This document shows positions 44,511 through 51,647 of a stretch of DNA of 64,000 bases, in pieces. Every line of letters begins with the position of its first letter. Within the stretch, counting starts at the first letter, position 1. Under the pieces are notes generated by a model. It was given only the letters and a program-made list of their open reading frames with translations. It did no database searches and was not told the origin of the DNA. Position numbers and translations under genes: made by a program. The stretch comes from Hymenobacter sp. BT559 (GTDB lineage: Bacteria; Bacteroidota; Bacteroidia; Cytophagales; Hymenobacteraceae), in contig NZ_JAELXV010000004.1 in NCBI RefSeq assembly GCF_016427535.1, positions 62,001 through 126,000 on the forward strand. The letters are read 5' to 3'.

Positions 44511-47500
44511 ATGAATATCCTCATTGAGACGATAACCGCGACCGACCCCGCCAAGCGGGACCGGTCGTTTTACGAGCTAGCCAAGGCCCTATCGGCTAAG
44601 GAACTGCTGAAAAGTCTGCGCGAGCTGGACGACTTCCGAAAGGCCACGCCCAGCCTCTACGACAAGGTGCGGGCCATCCTGTTTTTGTACGCTGGCTACC
44701 GTTTTTTCTTGCAGGAAGCGCCCGCCACGCCGGCCGTGGGCAAGATTCCCTACGCGGGCTTCGAGGACTTGCTGGCGCGACGCTTCGAGCAGGCCATCAG
44801 CACGTTTTTGGCGGAATTGGACGCACACGGGCCGAACGCCATGCTCTTCAGCGCGCTCGCCGACAGCTACCACCAGCTTTCCTTCCAAACACTGGCCAAC
44901 CAGGTGCGCAAAAGCGTGCGCTCGACCAAGGGCAACCAGTGGATGTTCCGCGTGGGGCACCAAGACGAGCACCCCATCCGCATCCATAAAGCGCTGTTGC
45001 ACCGCCAAGAAGGTTCGCTCTTCTACCCGGTGTTGCACGAGCATACAGCCGTGAGGATGGACCTGACGCACAGCGGCTGGTCGGATATTTTCTTCCTGGG
45101 CATGGACTACCCCGAGGGCGCGCGGGTCGTCAACCTGTCCATCGACCTAGGGGTATTTGGGCGCGATAAGGACATCCGGCCGCCGCTGCACGCCTTTGTG
45201 CGCGTCATCGCCGAGCCGGTACTGCGCCTCACGAGCATCGACCTGAACACGACCAAGGACGTGACCGACCTGGCCGACTTGTTCAACTTCGGCAACGACT
45301 ACCTGAGTCTGGTAAAGGCGGGCGTCATTGCCTCGGGGCTCATCCCGCCCTCCTTCGAGGGCACGGCGCAGTCGCTGCCGCAGCTGCTGGAGCGCATCGT
45401 GGCGCCGGGCATGGGCATCGAGTTGGTTACCAAGGTTAATGATATCCCAAAGGGCTCACGCTTTGCGGTGTCCACCAACCTCCTAGGGTGCATTATCAGC
45501 CTGCTGATGCGCGCCACCGGCCAAACCAAAAACCTGACTGGCGGCCTCGATGAAGACGAGCGCCGGCTGGTGGCCTCGCGGGCCATTCTGGGCGAGTGGA
45601 TTGGTGGCTCGGGCGGCGGCTGGCAAGATTCGGGCGGCGTGTGGCCGGGTATCAAGGCCATTCAGGGCACGTTTGCCCAGGCCGGCGACCCCGAGTTTGG
45701 CATCAGCCGGGGCACGCTGCTGCCCCGCCACCGCGTGCTGGCGGGCGATGACATTCACCCCGAAATGGGCGAACGCATCCGCAACTCGCTGGTGCTGCTG
45801 CACGGCGGCATGGCCTCCAACGTGGGGCCCATCCTGGAGATGGTGAGCGAAAAATACCTGCTGCGAGGCGAGAAGGAATGGGCCGCCCGGCAGTTTACCA
45901 ACCAGGTGTTTGACAACATCCTAGGTGCCCTGAAAGAGGGCGATGTGCCCAAGCTAGCCGCCAACACCGCCCGCAACTGGGAGTACCCGATTAAGACCAT
46001 TATTCCGTGGGCCTCGACCTACTTTACGGAAGAGATTATTGCCCGCGCCAAGCAGCAGTTCGGGGCCGATTACTACGGCTTCCTGATGCTGGGCGGCATG
46101 TCGGGCGGCGGCATGGGCATGTTTGTAAACCCCGAGCGCTACGAGGAATACAAGCTGCGCGTGCTGGAGCTGCTGCGCTCGACCAAGCAGGAGCTGTCGG
46201 CCGCGCTGCCCTTCGCCATGGAGCCGGTGGTATACAACTGGGACATCAACTACAAGGGCAGCTGGAGCACGCTGCACGAGGGCCCCGAGGCGCTGATGCC
46301 CGAGCAGTACTACGCCATCCACGTTTCGCAACTCGTTAAGCAAGACCCGGCTAGCATCTCCTATATCCGGCGGGCGGAGATTGATTTCTTCACCGCCCAC
46401 TGCGAGCAAAACAACCTGGCCTACCCCCTGCTGCGCACCATCGTCAGCAACTTGTTTCAGGTATCAGACCCCGGCGCGCAAAACAACCGCAGCGCCGAAA
46501 ACGACAAGGCCGACCGCATCAAGCAGGAAAACGGCTTCGATTATATTCAGCACGAAGACATTCGGGCCGACTTGCAGAAGGGCCGCATCGGTCTCTCGCG
46601 CAACCAGTTGCCGCTCGAAACCACCATCGCCGACGTGCAGCCCGGCGACGCTGCCTCGCTCACCGACCTCGGCGAGTACGCCCCGGCCGGCGAGGCCGCC
46701 ATTCGGGCCGGCAAGGTGGGCGTGCTGAGCCTCGCAGCCGGCATCGGCAGCCGCTGGACCAAAGGCGCAGGCGTTATTAAGGCCCTGAACCCGTTTGTGG
46801 AAATTGAGGGCAAGATGCGCAGCTTCCTCGAAATCCATTTGGCCAAAACCCGCCGCACGGCCGAGCGTTACCAGGCCGTGATTCCGCACCTCGTGGCCAC
46901 GAGCTACCTCACCCACGCTCCCATTCAGGCGCACCTGGCCAAGACCAATAACTTTGGCTACAACGGGCCGGTGTACCTTTCGGAGGGCCGCTCCATTGGG
47001 CAGCGCTTCGTGCCGATGGCACGCGACCTGCGCTTTTTGTGGGAGGAAATGCCCCAGGAAACGCTCGACGTGAACAAGCAAAAAGTGCGCGACGCCGTAC
47101 GCAACACCATGATAGGCTGGGCCAAGGCCAAAGGCGAAGGCACCGACTACGTGGATAACATCGCGGCCCAGCGCTTCTCGCCGCTCGGCCACTGGTACGA
47201 GGTTTCGAACCTGCTGCGCAACGGCACCCTGGCCCGCCTGCTGCGCGAACAGCCGCAGGTCGAAACCCTGATGCTGCACAACATCGATACGCTCGGCGCC
47301 GACCTCGACGCGGCTGCCCTAGGATATCACTTAGCCTCGCGCAACGTGCTGACCTTTGAGGTAGTAGCCCGTCGCATCGAGGACCGCGGCGGGGGACTAG
47401 CCCGCGTCAACGGCCAGTTGCGCCTGCTCGAAGGCCTGGCCCAGCCCCGCGAGGAAGACGAGCTCGGCCTGAGTTACTACAACACCATGACCACCTGGGT

Positions 47501-47843
47501 ACAAGTTGACCCGCTGCTGGCCCTCTTTGGCCTCACCCGCGCCGAGCTGCAAGCCGCCGATGAGGCGCGCCTGGCCCGCGCCGTGCGCAGTGTGGCCCAG
47601 CGCATCCCCACCTACGTCACCATTAAAGAGGTGAAATACCGCTGGGGCCACGGCCAGGAAGACATCTACCCTGTGGCCCAAATCGAGAAGCTTTGGAGCG
47701 ATATGTCGGCCCTGCCCGACGTGCCCTGCGGCTACCTCGTGGTGCCTCGCCAGCGCGGCCAACAAATGAAGGACCCCGCGCAATTAGATGCCTGGGTCAT
47801 TGACGGCACGAAGGATTACGTGGCGGAATTGGCAGCATTTTAG
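44511..47843 (+). CDS. Bifunctional GHMP-type sugar kinase / UDP-sugar pyrophosphorylase fusion
   Basis: The protein has 1110 residues. Residues 1-170 form a helical region I do not recognise. The N-terminal half has GHMP kinase motifs close to fucokinase: RMDLTHSGWSDIFFLGMDYP (182-201), a degenerate phosphate loop PKGSRFAVST (313-322), GGGWQDSGG (369-377), LHGGMASNVGPILEMV, and GGMSGGGMGMF (from 528). The C-terminal part (about 730-1110) resembles UDPGP pyrophosphorylases: LSLAAGIGSRWTKGAGVIKAL (741 onward), LHNIDTLGADLDAAALGYHL (near 926), and the FEVVARRIEDRGGG strand. It would phosphorylate a sugar at C1, then activate it with UTP. The order is opposite to Bacteroides FKP, which has the pyrophosphorylase first. 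The substrate is unknown. Confidence 0.8.
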   Translation: MNILIETITATDPAKRDRSFYELAKALSAKELLKSLRELDDFRKATPSLYDKVRAILFLYAGYRFFLQEAPATPAVGKIPYAGFEDLLARRFEQAISTFLAELDAHGPNAMLFSALADSYHQLSFQTLANQVRKSVRSTKGNQWMFRVGHQDEHPIRIHKALLHRQEGSLFYPVLHEHTAVRMDLTHSGWSDIFFLGMDYPEGARVVNLSIDLGVFGRDKDIRPPLHAFVRVIAEPVLRLTSIDLNTTKDVTDLADLFNFGNDYLSLVKAGVIASGLIPPSFEGTAQSLPQLLERIVAPGMGIELVTKVNDIPKGSRFAVSTNLLGCIISLLMRATGQTKNLTGGLDEDERRLVASRAILGEWIGGSGGGWQDSGGVWPGIKAIQGTFAQAGDPEFGISRGTLLPRHRVLAGDDIHPEMGERIRNSLVLLHGGMASNVGPILEMVSEKYLLRGEKEWAARQFTNQVFDNILGALKEGDVPKLAANTARNWEYPIKTIIPWASTYFTEEIIARAKQQFGADYYGFLMLGGMSGGGMGMFVNPERYEEYKLRVLELLRSTKQELSAALPFAMEPVVYNWDINYKGSWSTLHEGPEALMPEQYYAIHVSQLVKQDPASISYIRRAEIDFFTAHCEQNNLAYPLLRTIVSNLFQVSDPGAQNNRSAENDKADRIKQENGFDYIQHEDIRADLQKGRIGLSRNQLPLETTIADVQPGDAASLTDLGEYAPAGEAAIRAGKVGVLSLAAGIGSRWTKGAGVIKALNPFVEIEGKMRSFLEIHLAKTRRTAERYQAVIPHLVATSYLTHAPIQAHLAKTNNFGYNGPVYLSEGRSIGQRFVPMARDLRFLWEEMPQETLDVNKQKVRDAVRNTMIGWAKAKGEGTDYVDNIAAQRFSPLGHWYEVSNLLRNGTLARLLREQPQVETLMLHNIDTLGADLDAAALGYHLASRNVLTFEVVARRIEDRGGGLARVNGQLRLLEGLAQPREEDELGLSYYNTMTTWVQVDPLLALFGLTRAELQAADEARLARAVRSVAQRIPTYVTIKEVKYRWGHGQEDIYPVAQIEKLWSDMSALPDVPCGYLVVPRQRGQQMKDPAQLDAWVIDGTKDYVAELAAF

Positions 47844-47851
47844 GCTGCTGG

Positions 47852-47910
47852 ATAAATGGGAAGGCGGTGCTATCGAAACAGCATTTCGATAGCACCGCCT
47901 TCCCATTTAT
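47852..47910. terminator. Long perfect hairpin terminator after the fusion gene
   Basis: A 27-bp perfect stem (47852-47878 with 47884-47910) with a CAGCA loop begins 8 bp after the stop of the fusion gene. The AT-rich base ATAAATGGG...CCCATTTAT and position support transcript ending. Confidence 0.75.
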
Positions 47911-47913
47911 CTT

Positions 47914-47990
47914 GGCGCGAGTTTAGTGCAACGCAACTCGAGACTTATTATGAAATGAGATTGTATCTCATCTGCCGCAATGCGGCAAGC
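47914..47990. repeat. REP-like element, partial copy B
   Basis: GGCGCGAGTTTAGTGCA...AACTCG (47914-47940), then hairpin TGAGAT-tgt-ATCTCA (47956-47970) and GCCGC-aat-GCGGC (47977-47989), matches the left half of the palindrome at 413-624. The TGT loop is kept while both stem arms differ, so base pairing is conserved by paired changes. The right half is missing. No gene is visible in 47991-48080. Confidence 0.75.
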
Positions 47991-48080
47991 AACGTTTGTT
48001 CAAACTTGGAATAGCTTAGTACCTGTTGTCCTTTGTCGCTAGTAAGGCTAGTTGAGGGGGCTGAAATTAATCAAACGTAG

Positions 48081-48641
48081 CTAATACCTAGCTGTAAAAG
48101 GTGCTACCCAACTTTTTCGAGACATGATGACTTTCACTTCTTCATAAGAGAGCGGATAGAAGTTGTGGCAATCTACCCCTACATCAATGGATAGCGAATT
48201 CTCGTCGTCAGGCAGGTCGCCGTGCGAGTGGCCGTACAGGTGCCAGGTGCCGTAATGGCTGGCATTCCACACCCGCATGGCGTAGTGAAATAGCATTATG
48301 TGCCGCTTGCCGCGTGAGGCATCCGGGTCATCTAGCGTTAGCTCGTAGTAGGGTTTTATCCAGTCAAACCTATCGGCGCAGGCTAGGGCGGCATTTTCGT
48401 GGTTACCAGTTATCAGGCATATGCGACCGTTGAGGCGGTTGAGCAGAGGCCGCAGCTTGGCAGGCGGCAGCAGTGCTACATCGCCTAGGTGATACACTAG
48501 GTCTTCCGGGCCTATTTTCTCATTCCAGCGCTGCACCAGTATTTCGTCCATGTCCGCTGCGCTGGCGAAAGGCCGCTTCGAAAACTCGATGATGTTTTTG
48601 TGGCCAAAGTGAGTATCTGCGGTAAACCAGATGTTATTCAT
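48081..48641 (-). CDS. Calcineurin-like metallophosphoesterase
   Basis: The 186-residue protein has the metallophosphoesterase motifs: ADTHFGHKN (DxH), YHLGDVAL (GDx), ITGNHEN (GNH), FHYAMR (H) and YGHSHGDLP (GHxH), all in order. It is a single-domain enzyme of the small cytoplasmic phosphoesterase class, as seen in phage and bacteria; the substrate is unknown. The metal-ligand His and Asp residues are present, so it should be active. Start ATG at 48641. Isolated by about 240 bp upstream and a REP fragment between it and the fusion gene. Confidence 0.85.
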   Translation of the reverse strand: MNNIWFTADTHFGHKNIIEFSKRPFASAADMDEILVQRWNEKIGPEDLVYHLGDVALLPPAKLRPLLNRLNGRICLITGNHENAALACADRFDWIKPYYELTLDDPDASRGKRHIMLFHYAMRVWNASHYGTWHLYGHSHGDLPDDENSLSIDVGVDCHNFYPLSYEEVKVIMSRKSWVAPFTARY

Positions 48642-48703
48642 AGATAGAAAGGCAGTTTACGCTTGCCCTAGCATTGCCCCGCACTTGTACTACCCGCCCC
48701 CTA

Positions 48704-48740
48704 CTGGCGCGAGTTTAGGCGCAGCCGTAACTCGCGCCAA
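48704..48740. repeat. REP-like element, short partial copy C
   Basis: GGCGCGAGTTTAGGCGCAGC...GTAACTCGCGCC matches the terminal arm of the large palindromes. The fragment forms a short hairpin (GGCGCGAGTT/AACTCGCGCC). It lies between the metallophosphoesterase and NadR genes. Confidence 0.7.
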
Positions 48741-48755
48741 TTTCGCAATTTACTC

Positions 48756-49835
48756 TTACCCTAGCACCGACCGCACCTGCGCCACGCGCTCCTGCACCGA
48801 GCCATCCAGTAAGGTATAAGGGATGCCCAGCATCTCCAGCTGCATCAGGATGGCGCCGTGCTGAAACTGCCGCAGGGCCTCGGGGCCGCGCCAGCCGTCG
48901 TCCTCAAAGGGCGTGGTGGGCAGGCACACGAAGGTGTGGGCGTAGCGCTGGCGGCACACCTGGGCGAGGCGCTGCAAGGCAGGGTCGCAGCGGTGAAAAT
49001 AGTAGTAGGAATACAGCGCCGTGGTGGCCGCGTTAGTGTCACACACGAGCCAGCCGTGGGCCTGGGCGGCGGCCTCGTCCTCCAGCTCCAGCTGGCGGCG
49101 GCCGATGTAAAGCAAGTCCTCGTAGATTAGCTGGCCATTTTTCTGCTCGTGCAGCGTGCGACCAAACTCAGGCACCCAGGCGGTACCTAGGGCCTCGGCT
49201 AGGGCGATAGACAGCGTGGTTTTGCCGCTGCTCTCGGCCCCAAGCAGCACTAGGCGAGGCACGGGGGCGGCGGGTACCACCCCGTATTGCGCCGCGATGA
49301 AGGGGTGAATATGCAGCGCCGACTCGGCGAAGCTTTCAGCCTCGGCAGCCAGGGCAGCACGCAGGTGGGTGCCGCTGGTGGGCACCTGCTGTCGCGGGTT
49401 ATCTACAGCTACGTGGGTAGCCCCTAGGTGCTCGGCAAAGCCAGGCCCATAGGCTTCACTGCTGAATACTACATCGATACGCTGGCCTAGGTCGGTTAAC
49501 CACTGGCGCACAAATTCGCGGTGCGTGTGGTCGTCGGCAGCATCGGGGGGCACGGTGGCAGTAGGCAGGCCCACGATGCGCAGCGGCGTGGCGCCGTAGT
49601 GCGGACCTAGGGCGTAGTCGTCGCCCCGGTACAGCTCGCGCAGCCAGTGGGCGCGCTCGGGGGCGGCGTGGCGGGGGTCGTCGGGGCTGGCATAGACCAG
49701 CACTACTAGCTCGGATACCTGGGCGGCGGCGGTTTCGAGCAGCAGCTGGTGGCCCCGATGCGGCGGCCAAAACTTGCCGACCACGAGGCCGGTGCGCGGG
49801 GGCGTGGGAGAAGCAGCGGGTAGTACGTTTGTCAT
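48756..49835 (-). CDS. nadR: NadR-like NMN adenylyltransferase / nicotinamide riboside kinase
   Basis: The 359-residue protein has an N-terminal nucleotidyltransferase domain with GKFWPPHRGHQLLLE (HxGH motif), FSSEAYG, and a C-terminal kinase domain with the Walker A GAESSGKTTLS and WVPEFGRTLHEQ. This is the NadR arrangement without the N-terminal regulatory HTH of the enterobacterial form: NMN adenylyltransferase plus ribosylnicotinamide kinase in NAD salvage. I chose ATG at 49835 (MTNVLPA); the frame upstream to 49931 looks unlike coding sequence. A -7 box TACGTTTG on minus lies 20 bp upstream. Divergent from the ABC ATPase gene. Confidence 0.88.
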   Translation of the reverse strand: MTNVLPAASPTPPRTGLVVGKFWPPHRGHQLLLETAAAQVSELVVLVYASPDDPRHAAPERAHWLRELYRGDDYALGPHYGATPLRIVGLPTATVPPDAADDHTHREFVRQWLTDLGQRIDVVFSSEAYGPGFAEHLGATHVAVDNPRQQVPTSGTHLRAALAAEAESFAESALHIHPFIAAQYGVVPAAPVPRLVLLGAESSGKTTLSIALAEALGTAWVPEFGRTLHEQKNGQLIYEDLLYIGRRQLELEDEAAAQAHGWLVCDTNAATTALYSYYYFHRCDPALQRLAQVCRQRYAHTFVCLPTTPFEDDGWRGPEALRQFQHGAILMQLEMLGIPYTLLDGSVQERVAQVRSVLG

Positions 49836-49855
49836 GGGAAGGGCGCTTGTGGCGG

Positions 49856-49863
49856 CAAACGTA
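49856..49863 (-). promoter_or_regulatory. -7 promoter element for nadR
   Basis: Read on the minus strand this is TACGTTTG, an exact TAnnTTTG match about 21 bp upstream of the ATG at 49835. A further exact TACGTTTG occurs on the plus strand at 49824-49831, upstream of the ABC gene (49902), but lies inside nadR's first codons. Confidence 0.4.
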
Positions 49864-49901
49864 CTGCCCGCTTTTCTATAAACGTTTCTGCTTTTTCCGG
49901 C

Positions 49902-51407
49902 ATGACCTTGCCTCTTCTTGCCTTCGAGCACTGCACCGTGCGCTACCTAGGGCGTATCCTGTTCACCGACCTTAGCCTGCGCGTCGAGCCGGGCCAGCAC
50001 TGGGCGCTGGTGGGCCCCAGCGGCGCGGGCAAAAGCACGTTGCTCGCTACGCTGGCGGGGCACTACGTGGTGACGGGCGGGCCGGCTACCTACCCGCTGC
50101 TGGCGGCCGAAGGCGAGCACCTGGCTGACCCCTTTTTTTCGTGGCGCAAGCGCGTGGCGCTGGTGGGCCCGCGGGCCACGTTTCGGGCCAGCGACAACCA
50201 GGGCCAGCTTTACTACCAGCAGCGCTACAATGCCGCGGCGGCCGAGGAGGTGCCCACCGTGCGCGAGTACCTAGGGGCCGTGGCGCATCCCGCCGGGCCC
50301 GCCCCCTGGACCTACGAGCGCACCACTGCCCTGCTGCGCCTTAGCCACTTGCAAGACGAGCGCCTCATCAAGCTTTCCAACGGCGAAACCCAGCGCCTGC
50401 GCCTGGCCGCCGCCCTACTGCGCCAGCCCCGGCTGCTGCTGCTCGATGCGCCCCTCACTGGCCTCGACACGGCCACTCGCGCGTGGTTTGATGATTTTCT
50501 GGCCGAAGTGGCCGCCTCGGGCATTACGGTAGTAATGGCCACGGCGCCGCACGAGGTGCCCGCGCTCATTACGCACGTGGCGGTGCTGGCCGAGCAGCGC
50601 ATTATGCACACACTCCCTAGGGCCGAGTTTCGGCCCGACTTAGCACCTAGGGCCACCAGCCCGGCATTGCTGGACGAGCCCGAGCTGCGGGCCCTGAGTA
50701 CGCCCGCGCTCGGTGCCCCCGCCTACCACACGCTGGTGCGCCTGCGCCAGGTAACGGTGCGCTACGGCGATAAAGTAGTGCTCGATAACCTAAGCTGGGA
50801 GGTAAAGCCCGGCGAGCGCTGGGCCCTCACCGGCCCCAACGGCGCCGGCAAAAGCACACTGCTGAGTTTGCTCAACGGCGATAACCCGCAGGCCTACGGC
50901 AAGGACCTGGTACTGTTTGACCGCAAGCGCGGCACCGGCGAAAGCATCTGGGACATCAAGCGTACTATTGGCTACGTGTCGCCCGAGCTGCTGCATTATT
51001 TTCCGGGGCAGCTGACCTGCCAGCAGGTGGTCGAAGCCGGCTTTACTGATAAGCTGGTGCGGGCGGCCGTCACGCCCGCGCAGCGGGCGCTGGCCAGCCG
51101 CTGGCTGCGGGTGCTGCACCTAGAGGCCAGCGCCGCGCTGCCCCTGCGGCAGCTACCCGCCAGCCAGCAGCGCCTAGTGCTGGTAGCGCGGGCCTTGGTC
51201 AAAAGCCCGCCGCTGCTACTGCTCGATGAGCCGGGCCAGGGCCTCGATGCCGCGCAGCTAACCCACTTCCGGGCCGTGCTCGACCGCCTGTGCCAGGTAA
51301 GCCCAGTGGCGCTGATTTACGTCAGCCACTACCCCACCGAGCTGCCCGCCAGCGTCACGCACGCCCTGCGGCTAGACCAAGGCAGAGGGCGCGTGGAAGA
51401 GCTATAG
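49902..51407 (+). CDS. Tandem ABC ATPase (ModF/PhrA-like)
   Basis: The 501-residue cytoplasmic protein has two ABC nucleotide-binding domains. Domain 1 has Walker A GPSGAGKST, signature LSNGETQRLRLAAALL and Walker B LLLLDAPLTGLD. Domain 2 has GPNGAGKSTLLSLL, the less canonical signature LPASQQRLVLVARALV and Walker B LLLLDEPGQGLD. No membrane segment is present, and this layout matches ModF/PhrA proteins, whose role (molybdate uptake or photorepair in reports) is not settled. Start ATG at 49902, divergent from nadR. The second domain's signature lacks the LSGGQ Gly pair. Confidence 0.85.
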   Translation: MTLPLLAFEHCTVRYLGRILFTDLSLRVEPGQHWALVGPSGAGKSTLLATLAGHYVVTGGPATYPLLAAEGEHLADPFFSWRKRVALVGPRATFRASDNQGQLYYQQRYNAAAAEEVPTVREYLGAVAHPAGPAPWTYERTTALLRLSHLQDERLIKLSNGETQRLRLAAALLRQPRLLLLDAPLTGLDTATRAWFDDFLAEVAASGITVVMATAPHEVPALITHVAVLAEQRIMHTLPRAEFRPDLAPRATSPALLDEPELRALSTPALGAPAYHTLVRLRQVTVRYGDKVVLDNLSWEVKPGERWALTGPNGAGKSTLLSLLNGDNPQAYGKDLVLFDRKRGTGESIWDIKRTIGYVSPELLHYFPGQLTCQQVVEAGFTDKLVRAAVTPAQRALASRWLRVLHLEASAALPLRQLPASQQRLVLVARALVKSPPLLLLDEPGQGLDAAQLTHFRAVLDRLCQVSPVALIYVSHYPTELPASVTHALRLDQGRGRVEEL

Positions 51408-51460
51408 GTACGCTTACAGCACATTGAGACTGAGAACGCGTTTGGAATTTCAATTTTTGG

Positions 51461-51549
51461 GTTATGCTGAGCTTGTCGAAGCATCCCTACCGCCTCTAGC
51501 AGCTTTCTAGCAAAGCGGCAGAGATGCTAGAGGCAAGCCCAGCATGACA
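51461..51549. repeat. Imperfect inverted repeat, GCTGAGC/AGCATC family
   Basis: The left arm (TATGCTGAGCTTGTCGAAGCATCCC...) pairs with mismatches with the right arm (...AGAGATGCTAGAGGCAAGCCCAGCATGACAA). It is related to the perfect repeat at 21689-21776. It lies in the gap between the ABC gene and the 931-residue gene, where I see no other feature. Confidence 0.7.
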
Positions 51550-51647
51550 AATATTGTGTTTTCGTAACTCCCAAACACATTATTATTACCTATTCTACTA
51601 AGCGTAGCTAGGGGTTCGCACTTAGGCTGAACGAGGGCTAGGAGCAC

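Noticed and set aside
46464..47279. 271-codon minus-strand frame
   Set aside because: Antisense to the pyrophosphorylase half of the fusion gene; no family features.
49824..49831. TACGTTTG on plus as the ABC gene promoter
   Set aside because: It lies within the first codons of the divergent nadR gene and 70 bp from the ABC start; not convincing enough to list as its promoter.
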